From the NCBI GenBank assembly GCA_034429475.1, contig DAOUGD010000159.1:24166-88165 (forward strand): a stretch of 64,000 nt of DNA, in the 5' to 3' direction. Numbering within the stretch: position 1 is the first letter of the stretch; the number at the start of each line of letters is the position of its first letter. Below the pieces are notes generated by a model. That model was not told where the DNA came from. It did not search any database and worked only from the letters and a program-made list of their open reading frames with translations. This DNA is from JAKQHY01 sp034429475. Lineage in GTDB: Bacteria > Chloroflexota > Anaerolineae > B4-G1 > SLSP01. The position numbers and the translations under genes were made by a program. Shown in pieces: positions 45,576 through 53,864 of this stretch.

Positions 45576-46465
45576 TGCTCTTTCACCAACGCCACAATCT
45601 CGTCGCCGATCTTCTCCTGCGCCTCAACCGTCGCGGCGCCGATGTGTGGGGTGACGATCACCTGCGGCAGCGCAATGAGCTTGAGCAGGGCTTCGCTCTT
45701 GGGCGGTTCCTCAGTGAAGACATCGAGGGCGGCTCCGGCGATATGCCCGCTGACGAGCGCCTCATACAGCGCAGCCTCGTCCACGGTGCCGCCGCGCGAC
45801 GCCTGGATGACGCGCGCGCCCTTCTTCAGCAGCGCGAATTGCGCCGTGCTGAGCATGTGGTGCGTCTCAGCGGTGTGCGGCAGGTGCAGGCTCACGTAGT
45901 CGCTGGCCTTGAGCAGGTCATCCAGCGAGACGAGGCTGTCGTCCTTGACGTAAGGGTCGTAAGCCAGCACAGTCATCCCAAGCGCGCGCGCCTTCGCGGC
46001 CAGCGTGCGCCCGATGCGCCCGTAGCCGATGACGCCGAGCGTCTTCCCGGCCAGTTCCGCGCCCTCGAACAGCTTCTTGTCCCAGCGCCCGGCCTTCATC
46101 GAGGCGTCGGCCCTGCACAGCTCGCGGGCCAGTGCGAACATCATCGCCAGCGCCAGCTCGGCCACCGCGTTGGAACTCGCCGCCGGGGTGTTGAGAACTT
46201 TGATGCCCTTGCTCTTGGCGTAATCGGCGTCAATATTATCCACTCCCACGCCGCCCCGGATGATGACCTTGAGGTTGGTCGCCTTGTCAATCAGCGGCAC
46301 GCGCACTTTCGTGCGACTGCGCACCACCATCCCGTCGTAGTCCGCAATCACGCCCATTAACTCTTCCGGCGTGATCGTGTCACGCACATCCACCGTCACA
46401 CCCGCCGCCCGCATCGCCTCCACGGCCGGCGCAGCCACAGAATCGCAAATCAGTAATTTCGCCAT
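45566..46465 (-). CDS. serA: D-3-phosphoglycerate dehydrogenase (short form)
   Basis: Oxidises 3-phosphoglycerate to phosphohydroxypyruvate, the first step of serine synthesis. 299 residues: substrate domain, then the NAD-binding fold with VIGYGRIGRTLAAKA, LHLPHTAETHHM, QASRGGTVDEAAL and the catalytic TPHIGAAT. The C-terminal regulatory ACT and intervening domains of longer forms are missing, so serine feedback through ACT is not expected. Other D-2-hydroxyacid dehydrogenases are possible, but the adjacent class V aminotransferase supports serine synthesis. The stop codon is inside a repeat array. Confidence 0.9.
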   Translation of the reverse strand: MAKLLICDSVAAPAVEAMRAAGVTVDVRDTITPEELMGVIADYDGMVVRSRTKVRVPLIDKATNLKVIIRGGVGVDNIDADYAKSKGIKVLNTPAASSNAVAELALAMMFALARELCRADASMKAGRWDKKLFEGAELAGKTLGVIGYGRIGRTLAAKARALGMTVLAYDPYVKDDSLVSLDDLLKASDYVSLHLPHTAETHHMLSTAQFALLKKGARVIQASRGGTVDEAALYEALVSGHIAGAALDVFTEEPPKSEALLKLIALPQVIVTPHIGAATVEAQEKIGDEIVALVKEHLS

Positions 46466-46479
46466 GGTTTGTCTCCTGG

Positions 46480-46556
46480 TTTAGAAATGGGAAATGAGTA
46501 ATAAGAAATGAGTAATAAGTCATAGCCACTCATTACTCATTTCTCTTAACTCATTA
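46480..46556. repeat. AATGAGTAAT-type repeat hairpin between serA and the aminotransferase gene
   Basis: AGAAATGAGTAAT (46504-46516) and ATTACTCATTTCT (46532-46544) form a perfect 13-bp stem, flanked by more GAAATGG/AATAAG-type units. The TAA stop of the aminotransferase gene (46554-46556) lies in the repeat. Confidence 0.92.
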
Positions 46557-47624
46557 CTTGAGTCCCAAAATGTCGTTAATCTCCCCCAACAGCCACTCGA
46601 TGTCCGCCGGGGTGATGTCGCCCATGTGGGCAATGCGGAAGGTCTTCTCTTTGAAGGGGCCGTAGCCGTTGGAGATGGTTGCGCCGCGCTTACCCAACTC
46701 TTTGTTCAGGTCGCCCACGTTGATGCCGCGTGTATTTTTGACCGTGCTGACGGTGTTGGAGTAGAAACGTGGATCGGGGAACATCTCCCAATACTTGACG
46801 GCCCACGCCTGCACCATCTGCGCCATCGTGAGGTGCCGCGCCCAGCGATTCTCCAGCCCCTCGGCCAGAATGTCATCCATCTGCTTGTTGAGGGCGTTCA
46901 TCAGGCTAATGGCGGGGGTGGCCGGCGTCTGGTTCTTCTTGTAGAACTTCAGCATATCAATAAAATCGAAATAATAGCCGCGATTCGGCACTTGCTCGGC
47001 TCGCTTGAGCGCGCGCTCGCTGACGGCGGCGACTGTGAGGCCGGGCGGCAGCGCGAAGCATTTCTGCGAGCTGGCGAGCACCACGTCCAAATCCCAAGCG
47101 TCGAACTCGATCTTCACGCCGGCCATCGCCGAGACCGCGTCCACCAAAATGAGGATGTCTGGATACTTGGCGCGCACTGCTGCCGCGATCTCCTTGAGGG
47201 GGTTCATCACGCCGGTGGACGTCTCGTTGAGGGTGACGGTCAGGGCGTCGTAATCGCCCTTTCCTAACGCCTCCACTACTTGGTCGGGGGTGAAACCCTG
47301 TCCGGCTTCCACGTCCAACCGGTCGCAGGGGACGCCGTTCGCCTTTGTGATTTCGTACCAGCGCGAGGAGAACTCGCCGCAGACTGTGACGAGCGCGCGC
47401 TTGAGTACGGCCTGGCGGATGCTGCCCTCCATCACCCCGGTGCCGGAGCTGGCATAAATGAAGACCGGCTGCTGCGTGTACAGCAGTTGTTGCAGTTTGG
47501 GGGTGATGGCTGCCTGCAAGTCCGAGTAGGCGGAACTGCGGTGGCCGATCATCGGCTCAGTCTGCGCCTGCAAAATCTCGTCCCGCACATGGGTCGGGCC
47601 TGGAATAAACAACTTCTTGTACAT
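46554..47624 (-). CDS. Class V aminotransferase (phosphoserine / serine-glyoxylate type)
   Basis: A PLP-dependent enzyme of 356 residues. N-terminus KLFIPGPTHVRDEIL, then MIGHRSSAYSDL, SSGTGVMEG, LVDAVSAMAG and the PLP lysine K188 in ASSQKCFALPPG. Sequence type is the AGXT/PucG/serine-pyruvate group, which in some bacteria and archaea serves as phosphoserine aminotransferase. With serA next to it, that is the likely job here. AGGAGG lies just before ATG 47624. No phosphoserine phosphatase is in the cluster unless DUF1015 or the HAD protein supplies it. Confidence 0.88.
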   Translation of the reverse strand: MYKKLFIPGPTHVRDEILQAQTEPMIGHRSSAYSDLQAAITPKLQQLLYTQQPVFIYASSGTGVMEGSIRQAVLKRALVTVCGEFSSRWYEITKANGVPCDRLDVEAGQGFTPDQVVEALGKGDYDALTVTLNETSTGVMNPLKEIAAAVRAKYPDILILVDAVSAMAGVKIEFDAWDLDVVLASSQKCFALPPGLTVAAVSERALKRAEQVPNRGYYFDFIDMLKFYKKNQTPATPAISLMNALNKQMDDILAEGLENRWARHLTMAQMVQAWAVKYWEMFPDPRFYSNTVSTVKNTRGINVGDLNKELGKRGATISNGYGPFKEKTFRIAHMGDITPADIEWLLGEINDILGLK

Positions 47625-47759
47625 AGAAACCTCCTGTCATTTGCTTGAAGTTTTATGATGGGGCATTTCACTGATACACTGGCGTGTACATCATACCCTA
47701 TTTTGAACATAATACCACCGAGAGGTTGGAAAGAACAGTCTTTTTCACCCTGTAAAAAG

Positions 47760-47788
47760 TTGACATTCTGACGGTTTTTGGATATATT
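47760..47788 (+). promoter_or_regulatory. Promoter of the LysW-like gene
   Basis: Perfect TTGACA (47760-47765), 17-base spacer, TATATT (47783-47788). AGGAGGG just before ATG 47834 is the ribosome binding site. Confidence 0.8.
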
Positions 47789-47833
47789 TGAGGCAAATTT
47801 TGAGACTTTGATCTCACAGCCCAGGAGGGAGAT

Positions 47834-48079
47834 ATGGCTAGGTGTCCGGAGTGTCATTCCAAGTTGATTATCCCGGCTGATGTAGAATTATCAGATCGTA
47901 TTGTATGTGAATCGTGTGGGACGGAACTGGAAGTGGTCCATAAGGTGCCGTTGGAATTGGAAGTCGTGCTGGCCTTAGATGATGACCACGACGACAGCCT
48001 GCTGGATGAGCTTGAAGAAGATATAGACGACTTAGGGTGGGAGGAAGACGAGGAAGCGGACGAAGACGAAGAGTGGTAA
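47834..48079 (+). CDS. LysW-like small zinc-ribbon acidic protein
   Basis: 81 residues. The first half matches the amino-group carrier protein LysW closely in layout: C4-P-E-C7, then IIPADVELSDRIVC25-E-S-C28, then GTELEVVHKVPLELEVV. The second half is a run of Asp and Glu ending DEDEEW. Canonical LysW is shorter and ends in EDWGE, whose last Glu carries the amino-acid substrate. Here the final residue is Trp, so that chemistry is not possible in the same way. No lysX, lysZ or argX gene is adjacent. It is monocistronic with a strong promoter and terminator. It may be a repurposed LysW paralogue. Confidence 0.82.
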   Translation: MARCPECHSKLIIPADVELSDRIVCESCGTELEVVHKVPLELEVVLALDDDHDDSLLDELEEDIDDLGWEEDEEADEDEEW

Positions 48080-48106
48080 GGTATCAATCCGATCGTGTCA
48101 AATCAT

Positions 48107-48136
48107 ACAGGCCATCCCAAGGGATGGCCTGTGCTG
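48107..48136. terminator. Terminator hairpin ACAGGCCATCCC / GGGATGGCCTGT
   Basis: ACAGGCCATCCC (48107-48118) and GGGATGGCCTGT (48121-48132), then GCTGTTTTC on the plus strand. It ends the LysW-like transcript and lies 28 bases beyond the stop of the converging LysM gene. A near-identical hairpin is at 49703-49732. Confidence 0.85.
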
Positions 48137-48160
48137 TTTTCTTTATCCGATGTAAACCCA

Positions 48161-49669
48161 TCACACACGGCGCGACAGGATAAAATACACCGCACTGACT
48201 ACGGCTAACAACAGGATTCCCCCCCCGACGATGCGCAAGCTCAGATTCAGACCAGGCATCACGCCGGGAGCCGCAGACGGATCGCGGGTGCAGGCCAGCT
48301 CGACGTGATAAACCTGCCCACCGCTCAGGCGCAACTGCCACGGCCCTACAGTGGCGTTGTAGCCCGGCGGCGGCGTGTGGCGGACAATGTACTGTTGCCC
48401 GATGGGCAGATCCTGGAAGCAGTACGGCTCGCTGCCATCCGTGCGATAGGAGGTAATGAGGCTGCCATCAGCGTCTACGAGCGCAATGTCCGCATCGGGC
48501 AAGGCCATCTCGTCATCTGCGCCTTGCCGGAACATATCGCCGTTGGCATCATTGAAGGCCAGAACACAAATTGTGCCTTTGTCGCCGGCGGGGAGATTGG
48601 GCTGGACAGAGGCGTCCGGCAACCCGGGCAAAGCCGTCGCGACCTCCGCCATAGCCAGGCCTTCCCTGGGGCCAATCCTCACGACAACCTCCCGCCCAAC
48701 AGCGAGGCTCTCGTTACCCCTCCCGGCATTGAGCCGAAGGAGATCAAACGGCTCCACCCCATAAAGCAACGAAATGCCCAACCATGTCTCTCCTTCTTCT
48801 ACCGTGTGGATGATTGAGCCTTCCGGCAGAGGCGTAGGCGTGAACTGCGGCGTTGCCGTCGGCTGGATTGGGCCGGAGGTCGGGGGCGGGGGCGGCGGCG
48901 TAGCAGTGGGCAATGTCCCTGTCACCACGATGTTCAACCGGGCATTATCCCAGTAAGCGTCGTTGTGTTTATTGGGCCACTTCGCCGTCGCCTCCAGAAA
49001 AAGCGTCGCCACACCAGTGATCCCCACCGTCGCCTGAACCGGCCCTACCCTGGCAAATTTGTCGAAGTTGTAGTAACGCTCACTCCACACAATGTTCTCG
49101 GAAAACGGATCGGTATCGCCATCAGGATCGATCCCGACTCGAAAGTAAAAAGCGGTAAAGTCACCGCACGACAAGGGTGGATTATCTTCCCCGCACGACC
49201 AGGCATGGGCCATGACGGCAGCTTCCACGATCGAAGCTGGCGGGATATTTCGCACCACTTGATAGAAACCCGCGTGGGGAATGCGATAGAAACCAAAACA
49301 AAGGGCGGAATAATACCCTTGATAGATGCGAACCGGATCGATATTGAAGGGTGGCTCATTGGGAATAACCTTACATTCTGGCCGGCCGTACTCCCCCTCC
49401 TCCCACCACGCGGCCCAGCCCTCCGGGGTGAAAATCTCACCGTATTGCGCCCCATTAAAAGTATCCCGCGTCCAATTGCCAGGATTAGGTGCCGGATTAT
49501 CCATCGGCTTATCCATTCCCTCAAAACCCGGATTGATCAGAAGATTGGGACCGATTTCCTGGGAGGGAGGCGGCGTTTTCTCTTGAGCCTGGAGGGCCGG
49601 CGCGGGGGCGAGCAGCAGCGCCAGCAAGAATAAGCCGGCTCCTATCCCGTACCACCGCTTGAGTCTCAT
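48161..49669 (-). CDS. Surface protein with jelly-roll-like, LysM and prealbumin-like domains (copy 2)
   Basis: 502 residues: signal peptide (to about 28, APALQAQ), an N-terminal beta-rich domain (LLINPGFEG, NWTRDTFNGAQYGEIFTPEG, about 40-250) resembling carbohydrate-binding jelly-rolls, a Pro/Thr linker, a LysM-like domain (HTVEEGETWLGISLLYGVEP), an SdrD/Cna-B-like repeat (CVLAFNDANGDMFRQGADDE, IALVDADGSLI), and a C-terminal helix followed by SRRV. The protein should be exported and anchored in the membrane with the LysM binding peptidoglycan or a similar glycan. It is a tandem paralogue of the next gene. It is followed by the same hairpin at the same distance. Confidence 0.8.
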   Translation of the reverse strand: MRLKRWYGIGAGLFLLALLLAPAPALQAQEKTPPPSQEIGPNLLINPGFEGMDKPMDNPAPNPGNWTRDTFNGAQYGEIFTPEGWAAWWEEGEYGRPECKVIPNEPPFNIDPVRIYQGYYSALCFGFYRIPHAGFYQVVRNIPPASIVEAAVMAHAWSCGEDNPPLSCGDFTAFYFRVGIDPDGDTDPFSENIVWSERYYNFDKFARVGPVQATVGITGVATLFLEATAKWPNKHNDAYWDNARLNIVVTGTLPTATPPPPPPTSGPIQPTATPQFTPTPLPEGSIIHTVEEGETWLGISLLYGVEPFDLLRLNAGRGNESLAVGREVVVRIGPREGLAMAEVATALPGLPDASVQPNLPAGDKGTICVLAFNDANGDMFRQGADDEMALPDADIALVDADGSLITSYRTDGSEPYCFQDLPIGQQYIVRHTPPPGYNATVGPWQLRLSGGQVYHVELACTRDPSAAPGVMPGLNLSLRIVGGGILLLAVVSAVYFILSRRV

Positions 49670-49702
49670 AGTTTCAACCCGTTAGAGTGTGTGACCCTTA
49701 AC

Positions 49703-49732
49703 ACACAGGCCATCCCAGAGGATGGCCTGTGT
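49703..49732. terminator. Hairpin ACACAGGCCATCC / GGATGGCCTGTGT
   Basis: A perfect 13-bp stem (49703-49715 with 49720-49732). It lies 27 bases beyond the stop of the LysM gene at 49760, matching the hairpin at 48107-48132 in core sequence and spacing. It has no T-run, so it may act as a processing or stabilising hairpin between the two genes. Confidence 0.7.
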
Positions 49733-49759
49733 CAGTTGATTCATAGGATATAGCGCAGG

Positions 49760-51376
49760 TTACGCGCGCCGCGACACGAAAAAGAGCACCACGATGACCA
49801 CCGCCAACAACAGCACAATGCCGCCGCTGATGCGCAGAATCAGATTCAGAATATCAGTCATTCCGCCGCCATCCTCAGTCTCTTTCGTCGGCTCTTCCTC
49901 GGCTGACGGGGTTGTCTTGCTGTCAGGGCTGACCGTGCCATCGGCGCTCGGCACCGTCCCCTGCTCGCGCGTATAGGCCAGTTCCACATTATACACTTGC
50001 CCGCCGCTCACGATCAGATTCCAGGGGCCGACATCGGTCTTATAACCTGCCGGCGGCGTATGGCGCACAATGTATTGCTGCCCGGCCGCCAGGTCCTGGA
50101 AGCAATACGGCTCACTGAAACCATCGGTGCGGTAAGGGGTGAGCGCGCCGCCCGTTCCCACGACCGTAATTTCCGCATTGGGCAAGGCCATTTCGCCGCT
50201 TTCACTCTGGCGGAACATATCCCCATTGGCATCATTAAAAGCCAGGACACAGATCACGCCTTTATCAGCGGCCGGCGCCCCGCCGGGGCTGGTCGCCTGC
50301 ACAGTGGGAGTCGGCAATGTCGCCGGAGGTTGCACAACTTCCGGTGTGGCCGTCGGTTGCACGTCGCCGCCAGTGCCGGGTTTCACGACGATCTCTTGCC
50401 CAATAGAGAGCATATCGTTAGGCCCTAACGTCCCGGCATTAAGCCGGCGCAGTTCGTCCAAATCCACCCCATAGTCAATAGCAATCCCGAACAGTGTATC
50501 CCCGGCCACCACAGTATGGATAGTCGAACCGCCGGGTGAAGGCGTGGCCGTATAGTACGGGCCAACCGTGGGCTGCGGTTGATCGGACGTCGGCGGCGGG
50601 GGCGCCAGCGTTTCTGTAGGCGGCGTTCCCAACGTCACCAACTTCAAGACGGGGTTATCAAAATAGGCGTCGTTATGCTTGTTGGGCCACTTCCCCAGCG
50701 CTTCGATGAAAAGCGTCGCCACACCGTTGGCCCCGACGGTAGTCTGGACCGGCCCAACTCCGCCAAAGGTGTCGTAATTGTAGTAGGGCGCGCTCCACAC
50801 AATACTCGCGGCGTAGGGGTTGGTGCCCCCGGTCGGATCAATCCCCACCCGGAAGTAGAAAGAGTTCGGATCGCCGCAAGACTTGACGGGTTCGTCTTCC
50901 CCGCATGACCAGGCGTGGGCCACAAACGACCCCTCAACCACCGAATTGGGGGGAATGTTGCGCACGACCTGATAATAGCCGGCATGGATTCTGCGGTAGA
51001 ACCCAAAACACATCCCGGCGTAATACCCTTGATAGATGCGAACCGGGGGCGAATTGAAGGGATGTTGATTAGGGATAACCTTACATTCTGGTCGGCCATA
51101 GTCGCCCTCTTCCCACCAGGTGACCCAACCTTCCGGGGTAAAAATCTCGCCATACTGCGCCCCGTTGAACGTGTCCCGCGTCCAGTTGCCGTAGTTCTCG
51201 TAGGCATTGTCAACGGGCTTGCCGATCCCCTCAAAGCCTGGATTGACCAAGAGATTGGTGCCGATTTCCTGGCGAACGGGCTGCGCCCCATCTTTGGCCT
51301 GAAGAGCCAACGCAGGCGCGAGCAGTGTCGCCAACAAAAAAAGCGCCGCCACCCCATACCACTTTTTGAACTTCAT
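49760..51376 (-). CDS. Surface protein with jelly-roll-like, LysM and prealbumin-like domains (copy 1)
   Basis: 538 residues with the same domain order as the gene downstream: signal peptide, jelly-roll-like domain (LLVNPGFEG, NWTRDTFNGAQYGEIFTPEG), Pro-rich linker, LysM (HTVVAGDTLFGIAIDYGVDL, LRRLNAGTLGPNDMLSIGQE), Cna-B/SdrD-like repeat (CVLAFNDANGDMFRQSESGE), then a Ser/Thr/Glu-rich stretch, one helix and SRRA at the end. The LysM here is closer to consensus (ending QEIVVKPG) than in the second copy. Duplication probably included the downstream hairpin. There is no sortase signal; the C-terminal helix plus arginines suggests a membrane anchor. Ligand unknown. Confidence 0.82.
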   Translation of the reverse strand: MKFKKWYGVAALFLLATLLAPALALQAKDGAQPVRQEIGTNLLVNPGFEGIGKPVDNAYENYGNWTRDTFNGAQYGEIFTPEGWVTWWEEGDYGRPECKVIPNQHPFNSPPVRIYQGYYAGMCFGFYRRIHAGYYQVVRNIPPNSVVEGSFVAHAWSCGEDEPVKSCGDPNSFYFRVGIDPTGGTNPYAASIVWSAPYYNYDTFGGVGPVQTTVGANGVATLFIEALGKWPNKHNDAYFDNPVLKLVTLGTPPTETLAPPPPTSDQPQPTVGPYYTATPSPGGSTIHTVVAGDTLFGIAIDYGVDLDELRRLNAGTLGPNDMLSIGQEIVVKPGTGGDVQPTATPEVVQPPATLPTPTVQATSPGGAPAADKGVICVLAFNDANGDMFRQSESGEMALPNAEITVVGTGGALTPYRTDGFSEPYCFQDLAAGQQYIVRHTPPAGYKTDVGPWNLIVSGGQVYNVELAYTREQGTVPSADGTVSPDSKTTPSAEEEPTKETEDGGGMTDILNLILRISGGIVLLLAVVIVVLFFVSRRA

Positions 51377-51577
51377 GATTTTCTCGCCTCCATTTCACAA
51401 CCTCATAACACACAACGCCGCCAGCTTTGAAAACGTTCCATTGCCGGCGGTCTATGAGATGTGAAGCTTAAAGTGGGAAAAATTATAGCATAGGGGAATG
51501 GCTTGTCAAACTCCACTTGACTTCTCCTCCGTCTTTACCTATACTTTGCCTAGATTTCCAGGCAGGAGGGGAAAACC

Positions 51578-52228
51578 ATGTTCCACGCAGCCGACCGGGT
51601 GTTAGTGGGGGTGCTGAACCGCCCGCGGGATTTCGAGATCGCCCGCGACGAGGGGTGGTATCGCATCCCGGAGCGGCACGCGCCAGACTGCATCACCGAC
51701 GCGGCCGTCCTGGCCTTCTATTTCACGGCCCCGTTTGGCGCAGAAAAATGGGCGATCCACTGGTACGCCGAGGTGCGCGGTTACGAACTGGTCGTGCGAC
51801 GCGACCTTTTTCCACAAGAAGCGCAGCACCCGCGCGCTAGTGATCGTTACTACAAAGTACAAATCGGCCCGCTGATTCAGCGCGAGCCGGCCATCCCCAG
51901 TCTGCGCTGGCGACGGATTACGTTCATTGAGAGCACCTGGGATCGCTTTGCGGCAGCCACAGAAGTCAACGACCTGTATGTCTCCGGCGCGGATGGCCTC
52001 TACGTCACGCTCAAGGAAAGTGGCTTTTTCCCGGAACGTGAATATCTGATTTGTGAAGCAGGGAGCGAATACGTCGCCGACCTGGTCATCCCCTGCCAGG
52101 AAGGGTTAGTGGCCATGACGGTGGGAGAGAGGCCGATGCCGTCCGGCGTGCTGCACAATCCTAATGTAGCCGCCGTGCGGGAAGCCGTGACGCGCATGGG
52201 CGGCGTCGCGCCCCGGCAGAATTCTTAG
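51578..52228 (+). CDS. Conserved protein of unknown function
   Basis: A 216-residue soluble protein. The N-terminus VLVGVLNRPRDFEIARDEGW and YRIPERHAP, followed by LAFYFTAPFGAEKWAIHWYA, RGYELVVRRDLFPQE, YYKVQIGPL and PSLRWRRITFIESTWDRF, looks like a distinct conserved family that I have no function for. There are no membrane helices and no obvious enzyme motif, though the alternating strand pattern would suit a small alpha/beta fold. It is preceded by GGAGGGG, and it stands alone between a divergent LysM gene and the microprotein gene. Confidence 0.7.
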   Translation: MFHAADRVLVGVLNRPRDFEIARDEGWYRIPERHAPDCITDAAVLAFYFTAPFGAEKWAIHWYAEVRGYELVVRRDLFPQEAQHPRASDRYYKVQIGPLIQREPAIPSLRWRRITFIESTWDRFAAATEVNDLYVSGADGLYVTLKESGFFPEREYLICEAGSEYVADLVIPCQEGLVAMTVGERPMPSGVLHNPNVAAVREAVTRMGGVAPRQNS

Positions 52229-52294
52229 GTGCGGTGCGCCTGAATGAGTCGCGCGTCGCATCTGCATCTATGTTCAGCGTGATGGAGGTGAACG

Positions 52295-52447
52295 ATGTTT
52301 GGTGGAAGTTTTCGACGAATACAGCGCCGCTTGCAGCGTGCTTATCAGCGTGGAGAACGTATGGGAGAACGGCGGGCAGCGCGGCGGGCAGCGCGCCGCG
52401 CCGTGAAACGCCGCGGCTGTATGTGGTGGCCGCTGTTCTGGATGTGA
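52295..52447 (+). CDS. Arginine-rich 50-residue microprotein
   Basis: Starts at ATG 52295 four bases after a good ribosome binding site (GGAGGTG, about 52284-52290). The 50 residues begin MFGGSFRRIQRRLQRAYQRG, continue with repeated RRAARRAARRA and end in the hydrophobic GCMWWPLFWM. Sixteen of the first 40 residues are Arg. It lies 67 bases after the unknown conserved gene. The sequence is too short for confident coding statistics, but the start signal and the clean two-part amphipathic design support a real gene. The strong ferritin-like promoter begins just after its stop. Confidence 0.55.
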   Translation: MFGGSFRRIQRRLQRAYQRGERMGERRAARRAARRAVKRRGCMWWPLFWM

Positions 52448-52458
52448 CCGGCGGGCGA

Positions 52459-52486
52459 TTGACAGGTCATTAATTTAATCTATAAT
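52459..52486 (+). promoter_or_regulatory. Near-consensus promoter of the ferritin-like gene
   Basis: TTGACA (52459-52464), 16-base spacer, TATAAT (52481-52486). Both hexamers are perfect. The leader is AT-rich, with AGGAGG before ATG 52530. Confidence 0.85.
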
Positions 52487-52529
52487 CGTATTTAATAATA
52501 AAATATTCTTTTTATCTCAGGAGGCTGAT

Positions 52530-53009
52530 ATGGAATTGATGGATGTTTTGACGCAAGCGATGAAACTCGAAACAGACGGCAAGGACTTGTATCTGGAAAT
52601 GGCGGCCATCCTGCCGGACACCGACGTTCAACAGATATTCAAGCAATTGGCCGATGACGAAGTAGACCATTTCAACTACATTCAGCGGCAATATGAAATG
52701 CTGCGCGCGGGCAAGGGCTGGTCAGCGATCCCGGAGATGGCCCAAATAGCGGCGGAAGACGCCGTATCCCTCGTTTTCCCACCGACGAAAGAGGCTCTCA
52801 AAGAACTACCGTCCCACCCCACCGAGGAAGACGCCCTGTTGTTCGCGATGGGAGCGGAGGACAAATCTTTCCAGTTGTACTACAACAGCGCGCAAATTGC
52901 CCAAGACATGGAGGCGAAGAAAATGTTCATGCAGTTGGCTCAGGCGGAACACACCCACTTCAACATCCTGATGCAGCGCTACGAATCCCGCTACCCCTAC
53001 CCCCGTTGA
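52530..53009 (+). CDS. Ferritin-like / rubrerythrin-type diiron protein
   Basis: A 159-residue four-helix-bundle protein. Two ExxH pairs provide the diiron ligands: DDEVDHFNYI in the second helix and QAEHTHFNIL in the last, with additional Glu in LETDGKDLYLEMA and AMGAEDKSF. The length and layout fit the rubrerythrin erythrin domain without the rubredoxin tail. Roles in the family are peroxide reduction, oxygen sensing or iron handling; this one cannot be assigned more closely. It has a very strong promoter and is followed 15 bases later by mutM, suggesting linkage to oxidative damage defence. Confidence 0.88.
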   Translation: MELMDVLTQAMKLETDGKDLYLEMAAILPDTDVQQIFKQLADDEVDHFNYIQRQYEMLRAGKGWSAIPEMAQIAAEDAVSLVFPPTKEALKELPSHPTEEDALLFAMGAEDKSFQLYYNSAQIAQDMEAKKMFMQLAQAEHTHFNILMQRYESRYPYPR

Positions 53010-53024
53010 TCCGAACCCCAGGGT

Positions 53025-53858
53025 ATGCCCGAACTACCTGAAGTCGAAACGATTGCGCGCAAACTGCGACCGGCATTGACCGGTCGCAGCTTTGTACAGG
53101 TGGACGTGTTGTGGGCGCGCACCGTGGCGCGCCCTGACCTGGCGAGTTTCCGCGCTGCCCTGCCGGGCGCGACGGTGCAGGAAGTGGGACGGCGCGGCAA
53201 GTATCTGGTGCTGCCGTTGAGCGTCGGCCAGACGCTGCTGGTACACCTGCGCATGACCGGCAAATTCAGCCTCCTGGCGCCCCATGTCGGTCCCGGCGAC
53301 GATCAGCACACACGGATCCGCTTGCGCCTGGACGACGGCGTGTGGGTCATCTACAGCGACCCGCGCAAATTTGGGCGTTTCTTCCTGGTAGCGGACCCGG
53401 CGGAGGTGTTGGGGAGCTTAGGGCCGGAACCGCTGTCGGCAGAGTTTACGGTGGATTGGCTGCAACAACACCTTGTGGGTCGCCAGAGTGAAATCAAGCG
53501 GTTGCTGCTCGACCAAAGTTTTGTAGCCGGCCTGGGCAACATTTACGCGAGCGAGGCCCTCTGGCACGCGCAAATTCATCCTCTGCGCACGGCGGAGAGT
53601 TTGACTGCTGCCGAAGGGGAACGCCTCCACCACGCCATCGTGATGGTGCTCGGCGGGGGGATCGCCAACGGCGGCACCAGCCTGGGGGATCGCCAATACG
53701 TCTATCCCGACGGCGGCCTGGGGAATCATCAGCACTACCTCCAGGTCTACGACCGGGCCGGTGACCGTTGCCCGCGTTGCGGTTATGCTTTGGAGCGTAT
53801 CGTCCAGGGGCAGCGCAGCACCTATTACTGTCCCGTCTGCCAGCGGGCAGAGCCATAA
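53025..53858 (+). CDS. mutM: Formamidopyrimidine-DNA glycosylase
   Basis: Removes 8-oxoguanine and formamidopyrimidines from DNA by glycosylase/AP-lyase activity. 277 residues: N-terminal PELPEVE with the catalytic Pro2 and Glu3, MTGKFSL with the conserved Lys, DQSFVAGLGNIYASEALWHA of the helix-two-turn-helix, and the C-terminal zinc finger RCPRCGYALERIV...TYYCPVCQR (four Cys). Length is normal. It starts 15 bases after the ferritin-like gene and probably shares its transcript, a sensible pairing for oxidative stress. Confidence 0.96.
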   Translation: MPELPEVETIARKLRPALTGRSFVQVDVLWARTVARPDLASFRAALPGATVQEVGRRGKYLVLPLSVGQTLLVHLRMTGKFSLLAPHVGPGDDQHTRIRLRLDDGVWVIYSDPRKFGRFFLVADPAEVLGSLGPEPLSAEFTVDWLQQHLVGRQSEIKRLLLDQSFVAGLGNIYASEALWHAQIHPLRTAESLTAAEGERLHHAIVMVLGGGIANGGTSLGDRQYVYPDGGLGNHQHYLQVYDRAGDRCPRCGYALERIVQGQRSTYYCPVCQRAEP

Positions 53859-53864
53859 CCATCT

